The notes: generated by a model from the letters alone, not told the origin. 37,565 bases of DNA from an uncultured Clostridia bacterium (GCA_944391215.1 CALXSR010000029.1:1-37565), one strand, 5' to 3'. Counted from the stretch's first letter, positions 1 to 8,325 are shown. Numbers and translations: made by a program.

Positions 1-245
1 ACTCTCCTTTTACGCATGACAATGTTCATGCCCCAAGTTTTGTAAATGAATGTTGGCAAATGGATTTTGACGCTTTATGTCAAGAACCGGGCAGTGTGTT
101 GGTAATTAAATGCCATCCACAATTAATCGGCCGCGCTGGTCGTATCCGTAAATTGGGCGAATTAGTCGGCTATATGAAAACGCGTGGCGGCTGGTTAACC
201 ACTGCAGAAGAAATTGCCCGTTACTATTTGGAAAACAGCAAATAG
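1..245 (+). CDS. Polysaccharide deacetylase family protein, C-terminal part (cut by window start)
   Basis: The reading frame is open from base 3 to the TAG at 243-245, so this is the last ~80 codons of a gene that begins outside the window. The visible end carries HPQLIGRAGR and GYMKTRGGW, which line up with HPQLSGHPGR and GYMKANGAW at the C-terminus of the next gene. About a third of residues match over the last 60, so the two are tandem paralogues. Family knowledge: CE4 deacetylases of the PuuE/HpPgdA-like type remove N-acetyl or related groups from sugars or small amides using a divalent metal. The catalytic N-terminal motifs are not visible here. Only 42 bases separate it from the next gene, so the two are probably co-transcribed. 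Confidence 0.8.
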   Translation, partial: SPFTHDNVHAPSFVNECWQMDFDALCQEPGSVLVIKCHPQLIGRAGRIRKLGELVGYMKTRGGWLTTAEEIARYYLENSK

Positions 246-287
246 TTGATTTTGATATAAAGTTAGGAAATAAAAGGAGGAAATAAA

Positions 288-1169
288 ATGGAAAACAAAT
301 GGCCTAAAATGCAATTTAAATGGCCCGATAATAAAAGGATTGCCATTATGATGTCCTTTGACTTGGATGCTGAAACCTTATGGTATCAACGTAGCAATAT
401 TGATGATTATAAAGATCATATTACCAATGTTTCTCGTGGTACTTATGGTCCGCAAACTGGGGTTCCTCGTATTTTAAATATGTTAGATACGCATGATATT
501 AAAGCTACTTTTTATGTTCCCGGTTGGTGTGCAGAGCAACATCCGGAAACCATAAAAGAAATGATCCGTCGCGGTCATGAAATTGGCGCGCATGGTTATG
601 AACATGAAGAAGGCGGCGGCCGTACTTTAGAAGAAGAAGAAGAAATTATCAATAAAGGGAAAGAAGCGTTAAAACGTGTCGTTAATGTAGTGCCAAAAGG
701 CCATCGTGGTCCCGGTGGCGTTGTTTATGAATATAGCACGGAAATGTTTTTGAAAGCTGGCTTTATTTATAGCTCTAACTATCGTGATTCGGATGGTCCT
801 TTCTTCCATAGGGTAAATGGTAAGGATGTTCCTTTGGTAGAACTACCGAAAGACTCTTTGTATGATGATGGTTTTTACATGTGTACTTTCTCCGATCCGC
901 TGCGTCAATCCATGAAATCGCCTTTGGAAGCGATTGATATGATGAAAGATGAATTTGATGGTTTGGCAGAAGAAGGCGGTCGTATGATGACCTTTGTGTT
1001 CCATCCGCAATTATCTGGGCATCCGGGCCGTTGTAAAGCGTTGTCGGAATTCATTGGTTATATGAAGGCCAACGGGGCATGGTTTGCTCGTTCCTGTGAT
1101 GTGGCGCAATATTTAATTGATCAACACGGACCGTTTGAACCTGTTGAATGGCAATATTACAAAGATTAA
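288..1169 (+). CDS. Polysaccharide deacetylase family protein (CE4, PuuE/HpPgdA-like)
   Basis: This 293-residue protein starts at ATG 288 behind an AAAGGAGG site. The NodB-type fold is marked by FDLDAE near residue 25 (metal-binding/general-base aspartates), GAHGYEHE near residue 100 (HxxxH metal ligands), RGPGG near residue 140 and FHPQLSGHPGR near residue 242. No signal peptide is visible, so it probably acts in the cytoplasm, like PuuE-type amidohydrolases and the HpPgdA group and unlike exported peptidoglycan deacetylases. It follows a paralogue in the same direction, and a strong hairpin terminator lies just downstream. The substrate cannot be decided: a peptidoglycan-related sugar, an allantoin-like cyclic amide or another amide are all possible. 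Confidence 0.85.
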   Translation: MENKWPKMQFKWPDNKRIAIMMSFDLDAETLWYQRSNIDDYKDHITNVSRGTYGPQTGVPRILNMLDTHDIKATFYVPGWCAEQHPETIKEMIRRGHEIGAHGYEHEEGGGRTLEEEEEIINKGKEALKRVVNVVPKGHRGPGGVVYEYSTEMFLKAGFIYSSNYRDSDGPFFHRVNGKDVPLVELPKDSLYDDGFYMCTFSDPLRQSMKSPLEAIDMMKDEFDGLAEEGGRMMTFVFHPQLSGHPGRCKALSEFIGYMKANGAWFARSCDVAQYLIDQHGPFEPVEWQYYKD

Positions 1170-1192
1170 AATAACCCGTTTACAGCAACTCA

Positions 1193-1225
1193 AAAACAAC
1201 CCATGCGATTTGCATGGGTTGTTTG
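1193..1225 (+). terminator. Rho-independent terminator after the deacetylase pair
   Basis: Perfect 11-bp arms, ACAACCCATGC and GCATGGGTTGT, flank a 5-nt loop and are extended by AAA/TTT. The hairpin lies 24 bases past the deacetylase stop. It also sits beyond the stop of the convergent HD gene and could serve both strands. Confidence 0.85.
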
Positions 1226-1249
1226 CTGTTTATGGAAAAGTTAATTGTT

Positions 1250-1732
1250 TTAAGCATATATTGCTAGTTTTTTTGTAGTTCTCATTAAATGATAAGCATG
1301 ACAAAATTCAATTGTAGCACAAATTTTATCTGCTACTGTAACGGCATAAGATTCTTTATAACGGGGAAAGCGTATGGTGAGAGGCCACATATGCTTTACA
1401 ATAATGTCTTTTTCCTTTTGGCTTAATTCGCAAACCTTTTCCGCATTTTTTAATGCGGTTTTTGGATGGCTAAAACCATGGATACCTTCGTGGCTTTCTT
1501 TTACACGAGAGTCATATAAAAATAAATCATGTAAAAGACCTCCGCGAGCGGCAGCACGACTATCCCATTTTAAAAATTGACAGATGCAAAAACTCATATA
1601 AGATACAAATAAACTATGTTCCAGACAGGTTACGCTAGAAACATGTTGCGTAAAATGGCTCATTTGCCGAATACTAGGATGGTCAATAATATCCTCAATG
1701 GATTGCAAAAATAGTATTTCTCTTTCTTTCAT
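1250..1732 (-). CDS. HD-domain protein (putative phosphohydrolase)
   Basis: A 160-residue HD-superfamily protein. Visible metal-site motifs are the early histidine in CLEHSLFVSYM (near residue 37), the HD pair in GLLHDLFLYD (near 67-71), a later histidine in IVKHMWPL and the aspartate in VADKICA. These follow the H...HD...D order of metal-dependent phosphohydrolases. The start ATG at 1730-1732 is preceded on the minus strand by GTAGGAGAGATTC, a good Shine-Dalgarno site. The gene is monocistronic, convergent with the deacetylase pair and divergent from tRNA-Val. No extra domain is present, so the substrate (nucleotide, cyclic nucleotide or other) is unknown. Confidence 0.8.
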   Translation of the reverse strand: MKEREILFLQSIEDIIDHPSIRQMSHFTQHVSSVTCLEHSLFVSYMSFCICQFLKWDSRAAARGGLLHDLFLYDSRVKESHEGIHGFSHPKTALKNAEKVCELSQKEKDIIVKHMWPLTIRFPRYKESYAVTVADKICATIEFCHAYHLMRTTKKLAIYA

Positions 1733-1933
1733 GAATCTCTCCTACTCAAGAAAAATTGATAAACTAAGTGTATCATAGTATGCGTTAAATTTCATTAAAT
1801 ACAATCTTAAAAAAATGTTAATTTTTAGAAAACAAGGATTTTTTATTTTATGTAAAAGAGAAATAAATTGTGTTTTTTCTAAAAAAGAAGAAGGAATTAT
1901 AAAAGAAAAGGAGAATTTTATACTATTCTTTTA

Positions 1934-2010
1934 GGAGGCATAGCTCAGTTGGTTAGAGCGCTGCGTTCACATCGCAGAGGTCTTGGGTTCGAATCCCTAT
2001 GCCTCCACCA
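1934..2010 (+). tRNA. tRNA-Val (anticodon CAC), 3' CCA encoded
   Basis: The cloverleaf folds with acceptor GGAGGCA/TGCCTCC, D arm GCTC/GAGC, anticodon stem CTGCG/CGCAG with loop TTCACAT (anticodon CAC, reads GTG), T loop TTCGAAT and an encoded ACCA end. Length is 77 nt. The T stem TTGGG/CCCTA has a T-T mismatch at its second pair (positions 50-64). Confidence 0.95.
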
Positions 2011-2020
2011 AGCAATGCAT

Positions 2021-2050
2021 ATCCGAACTCAGAAATGAGTTCGGATTTTG
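2021..2050 (+). terminator. Rho-independent terminator of tRNA-Val
   Basis: Perfect 11-bp arms ATCCGAACTCA/TGAGTTCGGAT, a GAAA tetraloop and a following TTTT tract start 10 bases past the tRNA CCA. Confidence 0.85.
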
Positions 2051-2120
2051 CTTATTCTGCTCCACTAGGCCGTGTAAATTTGAACTTGATGGGTTGGGAT
2101 ATTGTGCATTTCGTTTCACC

Positions 2121-2158
2121 AAAAAGCCTACTAGGATTATTTTCTAGTAGGCTTTTTT
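2121..2158. terminator. Strong, possibly bidirectional, terminator hairpin
   Basis: Arms AAAAGCCTACTAG (2122-2134) and CTAGTAGGCTTTT (2144-2156) pair perfectly over 13 bp, with A-rich sequence on the left and a T run on the right. It can terminate in either direction. No gene lies between it and the tRNA terminator, so what it terminates is unclear. Confidence 0.7.
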
Positions 2159-2329
2159 ACAACTCTCACTTTTGTTCTGTTTTTCTATCCCTCTTAATGC
2201 TTTGATGTTTCAAGAGGCACTGGTACTGGGAGCATATAAGCGAATGGGGGATTTTATATTGCGTTTATAAATGCAAATATTGGTATTTTTTAATAGCATA
2301 TATAAATTATTTTACCTTCTAAACTATTA

Positions 2330-2518
2330 TTGTGCAGGTATAATTGTACAGGTATAAATAATGCGAAAAAATTTTTGTGATTTGAACTCTTATCTCTTTT
2401 CATTATAGCTTTTTAAGATGTCGATAAGAGGGGTAACTTTATCACTGCCCTTTTTGTCAGATTTTTTATATTATATGCGAATTTAGGAAAAAGCACAAAT
2501 AAGAAACGGTGCTTTTTT
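2330..2518 (+). ncRNA. Candidate small RNA in a gene-free stretch
   Basis: The 2160-2718 stretch has no convincing ORF. It holds a promoter-like TTGTGC-N17-TATAAA (2330-2335 and 2353-2358), then an inverted repeat CTCTTATC (2387-2394)/GATAAGAG (2423-2430), then a terminator hairpin AAAAAGCAC (2488-2496)/GTGC plus a T run (2509-2518). Together they outline a transcript of about 155 nt. No known RNA family is recognised. An untranslated leader or degenerate sequence is equally possible. Confidence 0.3.
2488..2518 (+). terminator. Terminator hairpin upstream of the MFS gene
   Basis: AAAAAGCAC pairs with GTGCTTTTTT across a 12-nt loop. It ends whatever transcript precedes the MFS gene, which starts 200 bases later. 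Confidence 0.6.
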
Positions 2519-2718
2519 CTTTGTTTTATGATAAAATACTGCAATATGTCTTGTTAATAAATAAGTCCCAATTTTTGCTTGTTTCTGCTAATCGCAATGC
2601 CCTGCAATTTTAGATGGTTTCATATTGAAAGGGCCGTCAATAGTGGGGAAATACAAGAGAAAGCATGTGAGAAGATGTTTGGGACAAAGGAAAAATGTTT
2701 TTAAAAAAGGAGTAAAAG

Positions 2719-3969
2719 ATGGAAAAGAAATTCCAAAATAAATGGGTAAGAGCAGCAATTCCTGCTTTATTAATTCATTGTAGTATTGGTACTGTTTATT
2801 GTTGGTCTTTGGTAAGCGAACCCATTGCGGAATATATAGGAGTCCCAAAAGGGAACGTGGAATGGGCGTTTAGTTTGGCAATTTTTTTTCTTGGTATTTC
2901 CGCTGCTTTTTTAGGCAGTGTCGTAGAAAAAAATATCCATCGGTCCTCTTTTCTATCGATGATTTGCTTTTGTTCCGGGATGGCTTTAACCGGATATTTT
3001 ATCCAAATGAAATCGTTATGGGGTATTTTTATCTCTTATGGGGTCATTATGGGAATTGGTTTGGGTACAGGCTATCTTTCTCCGGTGAAAACGCTAATGC
3101 TTTGGTTTAAAGAGCATAAAGGGTTGGGAACTGGTTTGGCAATTACTGGTTTTGGTTTGGCCAAAGTGATTGCCAGCCCGGCGATAGAATATCTTTTGGC
3201 CACGGTTGGGGTGGTGCAAATGTTTTATATTTTAGCTGCTGTTTATTTGGTATTGATGTTCATTGGCCACCGCTTGTTACAAAAACCTTTGGATTGGGTA
3301 GAAGAACCGGTGCAAAATGCAAGTAAAATTACAAAAATGTTTCATAATAAAACGTTTATTGGCATTTGGCTTATGTTTTACCTCAATATTCATTGCGGAT
3401 TGGCCTTGATATCCCAAGAAAAAAGCATTATACGGGCGGTGGGCTTAGTTGGTTTTATCAGTTTGATCAGTTCTTTAACGGCAGTTTTTAATGCTGGCGG
3501 ACGTTTTGGATTTTCCACTTGGGCTGATCATTTAAAGGATAGAAATACAATTTATAAACTTATTTTTATTTTAAGTATCGCTTTTTCAGCTATGGTGGTT
3601 TTGTCCAATGGTATTGCGAATCAATATGCAGTTTTGGTTATTCTGTTGTTGCTAGTTATCAATGCTGGTTATGGGGGCGGATTTTCCAATGTGCCGGCTT
3701 TATTATCCGATCATTTTGGTATGAAAAGTATTAGCCAAATCCATGGCTTGGTGCTTTCAGCCTGGGCAGTAGCTGGTTTAACCGGGAATCAAATGGCTAC
3801 TTATATTGTGAATCATACTGGACAATTTATTGATGACGGGCTGGGAAATTTCATCAATCCCCAGGGTTACCAAAATGTGATTTTAGCCGTTTGTATTTTA
3901 TTTGTAATTGCCTTGGTTATTTCCATCACTATGGTGAAACCGGTAAAATACAACAGGCTGCGGAAATAA
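2719..3969 (+). CDS. MFS transporter, OFA (oxalate/formate antiporter-like) family
   Basis: A 416-residue, very hydrophobic protein with about 12 predicted membrane segments. The N-terminus has the OFA-like pattern ALLIHCSIGTVYCWSLVSEP, followed by GIGLGTGYLSPVKTLMLWF and the cytoplasmic KEHKGLGTGLAITGFGLAK typical of this MFS branch. OFA members exchange or take up small carboxylates such as oxalate, formate or lactate across the cytoplasmic membrane. The substrate of this one cannot be read from sequence. The start ATG 2719 has AAAAAAGGAG five bases upstream. It is monocistronic; no oxalate or formate catabolic gene lies beside it. I saw no clear terminator between its stop and the nrdD promoter. 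Confidence 0.85.
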   Translation: MEKKFQNKWVRAAIPALLIHCSIGTVYCWSLVSEPIAEYIGVPKGNVEWAFSLAIFFLGISAAFLGSVVEKNIHRSSFLSMICFCSGMALTGYFIQMKSLWGIFISYGVIMGIGLGTGYLSPVKTLMLWFKEHKGLGTGLAITGFGLAKVIASPAIEYLLATVGVVQMFYILAAVYLVLMFIGHRLLQKPLDWVEEPVQNASKITKMFHNKTFIGIWLMFYLNIHCGLALISQEKSIIRAVGLVGFISLISSLTAVFNAGGRFGFSTWADHLKDRNTIYKLIFILSIAFSAMVVLSNGIANQYAVLVILLLLVINAGYGGGFSNVPALLSDHFGMKSISQIHGLVLSAWAVAGLTGNQMATYIVNHTGQFIDDGLGNFINPQGYQNVILAVCILFVIALVISITMVKPVKYNRLRK

Positions 3970-4096
3970 AGAAAACCGTTTAAAAAAGAAAAAGTTTTGC
4001 CTGTTGTCAATTTTATTATTCGGAAATTTTTTACCACAATACGCTGGTAAAAGAAGATAACTGACAATAATTATTCTTAATAATGCGGAATAAGAA

Positions 4097-4125
4097 TTGA
4101 CTTATTTGACTATATATGCTATTAT
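4097..4125 (+). promoter_or_regulatory. nrdDG promoter
   Basis: TTGACT (4097-4102), a 17-bp spacer and TATTAT (4120-4125) form a sigma-A-type promoter 54 bases before the GTG start. A TATAAT alternative lies at 4123-4128. An NrdR box occupies the spacer. Confidence 0.65.
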
Positions 4126-4154
4126 AATTAGGTATTATATACTATATATAGTGT
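4107..4154 (+). promoter_or_regulatory. Two NrdR boxes in front of nrdD
   Basis: Box 1 (4107-4122) contains ACTATATATGCT and box 2 (4139-4154) contains ACTATATATAGTGT. Box 2 is close to the NrdR consensus ACACTATATATAGTGT. The two are offset by exactly 32 bp (about three helical turns), the arrangement NrdR needs for cooperative binding. Box 1 overlaps the promoter spacer and -10 region, so ATP/dATP-responsive repression of nrdDG is inferred. No nrdR gene lies in the window. Confidence 0.8.
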
Positions 4155-4178
4155 TTTGGGAATGAGGCGGGATAGAAA

Positions 4179-6338
4179 GTGAAAATTATTAAAAGGAATG
4201 GGGCCGAAGCGGTTTTTGATATTACTAAAATTATTCTTGCGATCAGCAAAGCCAATGAAGCCGTAGAAGAATCTGTTAGAATGACACCGAAGCAAATTCG
4301 TAGAATTGCGGAGAGCGTTGTATTATCTTGTGAAAAATTAGAGCGTTCTCCTAGTGTAGAAGAAGTGCAGGATATGGTAGAAAAACAGATTATGGCGCAT
4401 GGTGCCTTTGAGGTGGCAAAGGCTTATATTACTTACCGCTATACCAGAGCTTTGGTGCGGCAGGCCAATACAACAGATGATAAAATTTTGAGTTTGATTG
4501 AGTGTAATAATGAAGAAGCAAAACAAGAAAATTCCAATAAAAACCCGGTGGTAAATTCCACGCAAAGAGATTATATGGCTGGAGAAGTTTCTCGGGATAT
4601 TACCAACCGTATTCTGTTACCGCCAGATATTGTAGAAGCGCATAATGAGGGCATTATTCATTTCCATGATACAGATTATTATGCCCAACATATGCATAAC
4701 TGCGATTTGGTAAATTTAGAAGATATGCTGCAAAATGGCACAGTCATTACCGGCACTTTAATAGAACGGCCGCATAGTTTTTCTACCGCATGTAATATTG
4801 CTACCCAGATTATTGCGCAAGTTGCCTCGAATCAATATGGTGGGCAATCGATTTCTTTAGCGCATTTGGCGCCTTTTGTGCAGGTAAGTAGGGAGAAAAT
4901 TCAAAGAGATGTTTGCCGTGAACTGAAAAAAATTGGTGTAGATCCGGATACGCAGATGGTGCATGATTTGGTGGAAAATCGTTTGCGGGATGAGATTCGC
5001 CGTGGCGTACAAACCATCCAATATCAGGTGGTTACGTTGTTGACCACCAATGGGCAGGCGCCTTTTGTTACGGTATTCATGTATTTAAATGAAGCCAAAA
5101 ATGAACAGGAAAAGCATGATTTGGCTATGATCATCGAAGAGGTTCTAGAGCAACGTTATCAAGGTGTAAAAAACGAAAAAGGTATTTGGGTGACCCCGGC
5201 TTTTCCTAAATTGATTTATGTTTTAGAAGAAGATAATATTCATGAAAATGCAAAATATTATTATTTAACCCGTTTGGCTGCCAAATGCACAGCCAAACGA
5301 TTGGTTCCCGACTATATTTCGGAAAAGAAAATGAAAGAACTAAAAGAAGGCAACTGTTTCCCGGTGATGGGCTGCCGCAGCGCTTTAACGCCTTGGAAAG
5401 ATGAAAATGGTAATTATCAATTTTATGGCCGTTTTAACCAAGGGGTGGTTACTTTAAATTTGGTGGATATTGCTTTATCTTCCGGTGGTAATTTGGAAAA
5501 GTTTTGGCGGATTTTTGATGAAAGATTGGATTTGTGTTATCGCGCCTTAATGTGTCGGCATGAACGGTTAAAGGGGACCCTATCGGATGCTGCGCCAATT
5601 TTGTGGCAATATGGCGCTTGCGCACGGTTGAAAAAAGGGGAACCGATTGATAAATTATTATATGGCGGTTATTCTACTATTTCTTTGGGATATGCTGGAT
5701 TATGCGAATGCGTGCGCTATATGACCGGGAAATCGCATACGGATGCGGCTGCGACTCCGTTTGCCTTAGAAATTATGAAATATATGAACGCTGCTTGTGA
5801 ACGTTGGAAAGAAGAAACGACCATTGCCTTTGGTATCTATGGTACACCTTTGGAATCTACTACTTACAAATTTGCAAAGTGTTTGCAACGTCGTTTTGGC
5901 ATAATAGAAGGGGTTACCGATAAAGGCTATATTACCAATAGTTATCATGTGCATGTGACAGAAGAGATGGATGCTTTTCATAAATTGGGTTTTGAAGCGC
6001 AATTCCAGGCATTATCTACGGGCGGTGCCATTAGTTATGTGGAAATTCCTAATATGCAGAATAACTTAGAAGCAGTTATGCAAATTATTCGTTTTATTTA
6101 TGATAATATTATGTATGCAGAATTGAATACCAAAAGCGATTATTGTCAGGTTTGCGGCTGGGATGGTGAAATTGAAATTAGAGAAGAAGACGGTAAACTG
6201 GTATGGACATGTCCGCAATGCGGGAATCAGGATCAGGATAAAATGAATGTAGCGCGTCGAACTTGTGGTTATATTGGTACGCAATTTTGGAATCAGGGCC
6301 GTACGCAGGAAATAAAAGAAAGAGTCATGCATTTATAA
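4179..6338 (+). CDS. nrdD: Anaerobic (class III) ribonucleoside-triphosphate reductase
   Basis: This 719-residue glycyl-radical enzyme reduces ribonucleoside triphosphates to deoxyribonucleotides without oxygen. An ATP-cone allosteric domain covers about residues 1-95. The catalytic barrel opens with NPVVNSTQRDYMAG near residue 122. Near the C-terminus four cysteines in CQVCGW and CPQCGN form the zinc site, followed by the glycyl-radical motif TCGYIG just before FWNQGR. Length is normal for the family. The start is GTG 4179 behind the weak site GAGGCGGG. The activase gene nrdG follows after a short gap holding a hairpin. Two NrdR boxes upstream imply repression when dATP is plentiful. Confidence 0.97.
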   Translation: MKIIKRNGAEAVFDITKIILAISKANEAVEESVRMTPKQIRRIAESVVLSCEKLERSPSVEEVQDMVEKQIMAHGAFEVAKAYITYRYTRALVRQANTTDDKILSLIECNNEEAKQENSNKNPVVNSTQRDYMAGEVSRDITNRILLPPDIVEAHNEGIIHFHDTDYYAQHMHNCDLVNLEDMLQNGTVITGTLIERPHSFSTACNIATQIIAQVASNQYGGQSISLAHLAPFVQVSREKIQRDVCRELKKIGVDPDTQMVHDLVENRLRDEIRRGVQTIQYQVVTLLTTNGQAPFVTVFMYLNEAKNEQEKHDLAMIIEEVLEQRYQGVKNEKGIWVTPAFPKLIYVLEEDNIHENAKYYYLTRLAAKCTAKRLVPDYISEKKMKELKEGNCFPVMGCRSALTPWKDENGNYQFYGRFNQGVVTLNLVDIALSSGGNLEKFWRIFDERLDLCYRALMCRHERLKGTLSDAAPILWQYGACARLKKGEPIDKLLYGGYSTISLGYAGLCECVRYMTGKSHTDAAATPFALEIMKYMNAACERWKEETTIAFGIYGTPLESTTYKFAKCLQRRFGIIEGVTDKGYITNSYHVHVTEEMDAFHKLGFEAQFQALSTGGAISYVEIPNMQNNLEAVMQIIRFIYDNIMYAELNTKSDYCQVCGWDGEIEIREEDGKLVWTCPQCGNQDQDKMNVARRTCGYIGTQFWNQGRTQEIKERVMHL

Positions 6339-6361
6339 TAAAAAGTAGAAGGTTTGATTTT

Positions 6362-6390
6362 GGCGCCGATTTGCGAGGCGCCTTTCTTTT
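6362..6390 (+). terminator. Intercistronic hairpin between nrdD and nrdG (attenuator-like)
   Basis: GGCGCC (6362-6367) pairs with GGCGCC (6377-6382) across a 9-nt loop and is followed by TTTCTTTT. This resembles a weak terminator and may lower nrdG relative to nrdD. The nrdG Shine-Dalgarno begins right after the T-rich tract. Confidence 0.5.
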
Positions 6391-6403
6391 GAGGTGAGTG
6401 TTG

Positions 6404-6955
6404 GTGTATTATGGTGAAATAAAAAATTGTGATATTGCAAACGGCATTGGGGTAAGGGTTTCTCTTTTTGTGTCAGGTTGTACCAACCATTGTAAAAATT
6501 GCTTTCAACCGGAAACATGGGATTTTACTTATGGGCAGCCCTTTACGCAGGAAACGGAAGAAAAAATCTTAACCATGCTAAGAGCGGAGCATATCAACGG
6601 ATTGAGTTTGCTGGGCGGGGAGCCTTTTGAGCCGGCAAACCAAAAAGTGCTATTGCCATTTTTACAAAAAGTGAAAGATCGCTTTCCTAAAAAAACGATT
6701 TGGGCTTATTCTGGCTTTACTTTAGAAGAGCTTTGGCAAAAAGACAGTTATGCAAATTGTGCTGAAACGACTGGAATATTGCAATTACTGGATGTTTTAG
6801 TAGACGGGCGTTTTGAAGAAAATTTAAAGGATATATCTTTGCGTTTTCGCGGATCTGCTAATCAGCGCTTGATTGACATGGAAAAAACAAGAAGGAAAAA
6901 ACAAATCGTATTATGGACAGATTGGGCCGATACCAAGACGCCATCAGATTTTTAA
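6404..6955 (+). CDS. nrdG: Anaerobic ribonucleotide reductase activating protein (radical SAM)
   Basis: This radical-SAM activase uses S-adenosylmethionine and a [4Fe-4S] cluster to place the glycyl radical on NrdD. The cluster motif is CTNHCKNC (CxxxCxxC, about residues 26-33), preceded by GIGVRVSLFVSG. GGEPFEP near residue 73 is the SAM-binding glycine-rich motif. Three in-frame starts are possible (GTG 6398, TTG 6401, GTG 6404). GTG 6404 is preferred because GAGGTG at 6391-6396 sits 7 bases upstream and the protein then begins MYYGEI, as NrdG proteins usually do. Length is about 183 residues, normal for the family. It is the second gene of the nrdDG operon and is followed directly by a terminator. 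Confidence 0.95.
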   Translation: MYYGEIKNCDIANGIGVRVSLFVSGCTNHCKNCFQPETWDFTYGQPFTQETEEKILTMLRAEHINGLSLLGGEPFEPANQKVLLPFLQKVKDRFPKKTIWAYSGFTLEELWQKDSYANCAETTGILQLLDVLVDGRFEENLKDISLRFRGSANQRLIDMEKTRRKKQIVLWTDWADTKTPSDF

Positions 6956-6979
6956 CCGCATTTTTATGCGGTTTTTTTT
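6954..6979 (+). terminator. Terminator of nrdDG
   Basis: AACCGCAT pairs with ATGCGGTT across TTTT, then a run of T. The hairpin overlaps the nrdG stop codon. Confidence 0.85.
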
Positions 6980-6998
6980 CTACTAAATTGCGAATTGA

Positions 6999-7027
6999 TT
7001 GTGAGAAAAGGTGGTTCATGTTATACT
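6999..7027 (+). promoter_or_regulatory. Candidate alr promoter
   Basis: TTGTGA (6999-7004), 17-bp spacer, TATACT (7022-7027), about 90 bases before the start codon. Confidence 0.45.
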
Positions 7028-7114
7028 TATCATATACAGAAAACTTTACATCTTGACCGTCTGAAAAGAATAGAACCGCAATAGAATGAAGGGAAAGAAA
7101 GGCGCTAGGAAAGG

Positions 7115-8296
7115 ATGATGGATGAGATGAGCAATATTTATATGACAAGGTATTGGGCGGAAGTAAATTTAGATCATTTAGCGTATAATTTTGCGCAGGT
7201 AAAAAAAAGAATTCCGCAGCATCAATTAAATTGTGTTATTAAAGGAGATGCTTACGGTCATGGTGCTGTGCAAGTTGCTAATGTATTAAGTTCTGCCGGG
7301 GCCGATTATTTTTCGGTAGCTTTGCCAGAAGAAGCGTTGCAGTTGCGTCGGCATGGCATTAAGACCCCTATTTTGCTTTTGGGGATGATTGCTCCTGAAT
7401 GGGTATTATTGATGCGTGAGCACCAAATTACGGTTACTATTGGTGATTTGGCTGCCGCGAAAGAGTATGCTGCGGTATTAGGTGCGGGGGAACCATTAAA
7501 AGTACATATTTGTTTGGATACCGGAATGAATCGGATTGGTTTAAAGCCGGAGGAAGCGGTTGCCCAAATTGCAGAAATTTGTCAATATCCTTGTTTTGTG
7601 GTAGAAGGGATATGGACACATTTTCCGGCGGTGGACGATGAAAACGAAAGAGATTTTACTTTAGGACAAATTGCTGCTTACCATCATGTTTTGGATGGTT
7701 TGCAGTCTCAAGGGATTACCATTCCGCTACGCCATTTTGCCAATAGCGATGCGATTGCCACCTTGTCGCCAGAACAATATGGCCGGACAAATATGGCGCG
7801 CCCTGGTTTAATTTTATTTGGTACGCCCAATTATAGTAAACAGGGAATTGATTTAAAACCAGTATTGTCTTTACGCGCTCGTATTATGAAAGTCCATAAG
7901 GTAAAAAAAGGGGAGAGCGTAAGCTATGCGCGTACTTGGTATGCAGAAAGGGATTCTCTTATTGCTACCATTGGCGTTGGTTATGGGGACGGTTATTTCC
8001 GTAGTTTATCCAATCGGTCCTATGCTTTGGTGCATGGACAAAAAGCGCCTCAAGTAGGACGGGTTGCCATGGACCAAATGATGTTGGATGTTACCGATAT
8101 TCCAGAAGTAAAAGCAGGGGATATTGCAACCATTGTTGGAAAAGATGGGGATGAAACAATATATACTAGAAACCATACTTCTATAATTGGCACAGGAACT
8201 TCTGAATTTTTACCGGCAATCAGCAAAAGGGTACCACGCATCTATTATCAGAATGGGGAAATTGTGGAAAGTATTTGTGCTTTAGATTTGCTATAA
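7115..8296 (+). CDS. alr: Alanine racemase
   Basis: This PLP enzyme interconverts L- and D-alanine for peptidoglycan precursors. The PLP lysine lies in CVIKGDAYGHG (Lys43), a variant of the usual VVKANAYGHG. The second catalytic residue is the tyrosine in VSYARTW in the C-terminal beta domain, and GVGYGDGY and GRVAMDQMM are further family signatures. Length (393) is slightly over the usual 370-390, owing to a few extra N-terminal residues. ATG 7115, 7118 and 7127 are all possible starts. AGGAAAGG ends immediately before 7115, so 7118 or 7127 may be used instead. It has its own promoter and terminator, so it is monocistronic, between nrdDG and a convergent AraC gene. Confidence 0.95.
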   Translation: MMDEMSNIYMTRYWAEVNLDHLAYNFAQVKKRIPQHQLNCVIKGDAYGHGAVQVANVLSSAGADYFSVALPEEALQLRRHGIKTPILLLGMIAPEWVLLMREHQITVTIGDLAAAKEYAAVLGAGEPLKVHICLDTGMNRIGLKPEEAVAQIAEICQYPCFVVEGIWTHFPAVDDENERDFTLGQIAAYHHVLDGLQSQGITIPLRHFANSDAIATLSPEQYGRTNMARPGLILFGTPNYSKQGIDLKPVLSLRARIMKVHKVKKGESVSYARTWYAERDSLIATIGVGYGDGYFRSLSNRSYALVHGQKAPQVGRVAMDQMMLDVTDIPEVKAGDIATIVGKDGDETIYTRNHTSIIGTGTSEFLPAISKRVPRIYYQNGEIVESICALDLL

Positions 8297-8325
8297 AAAA
8301 AGAAAATGATATTTGTTTTCCTTTT

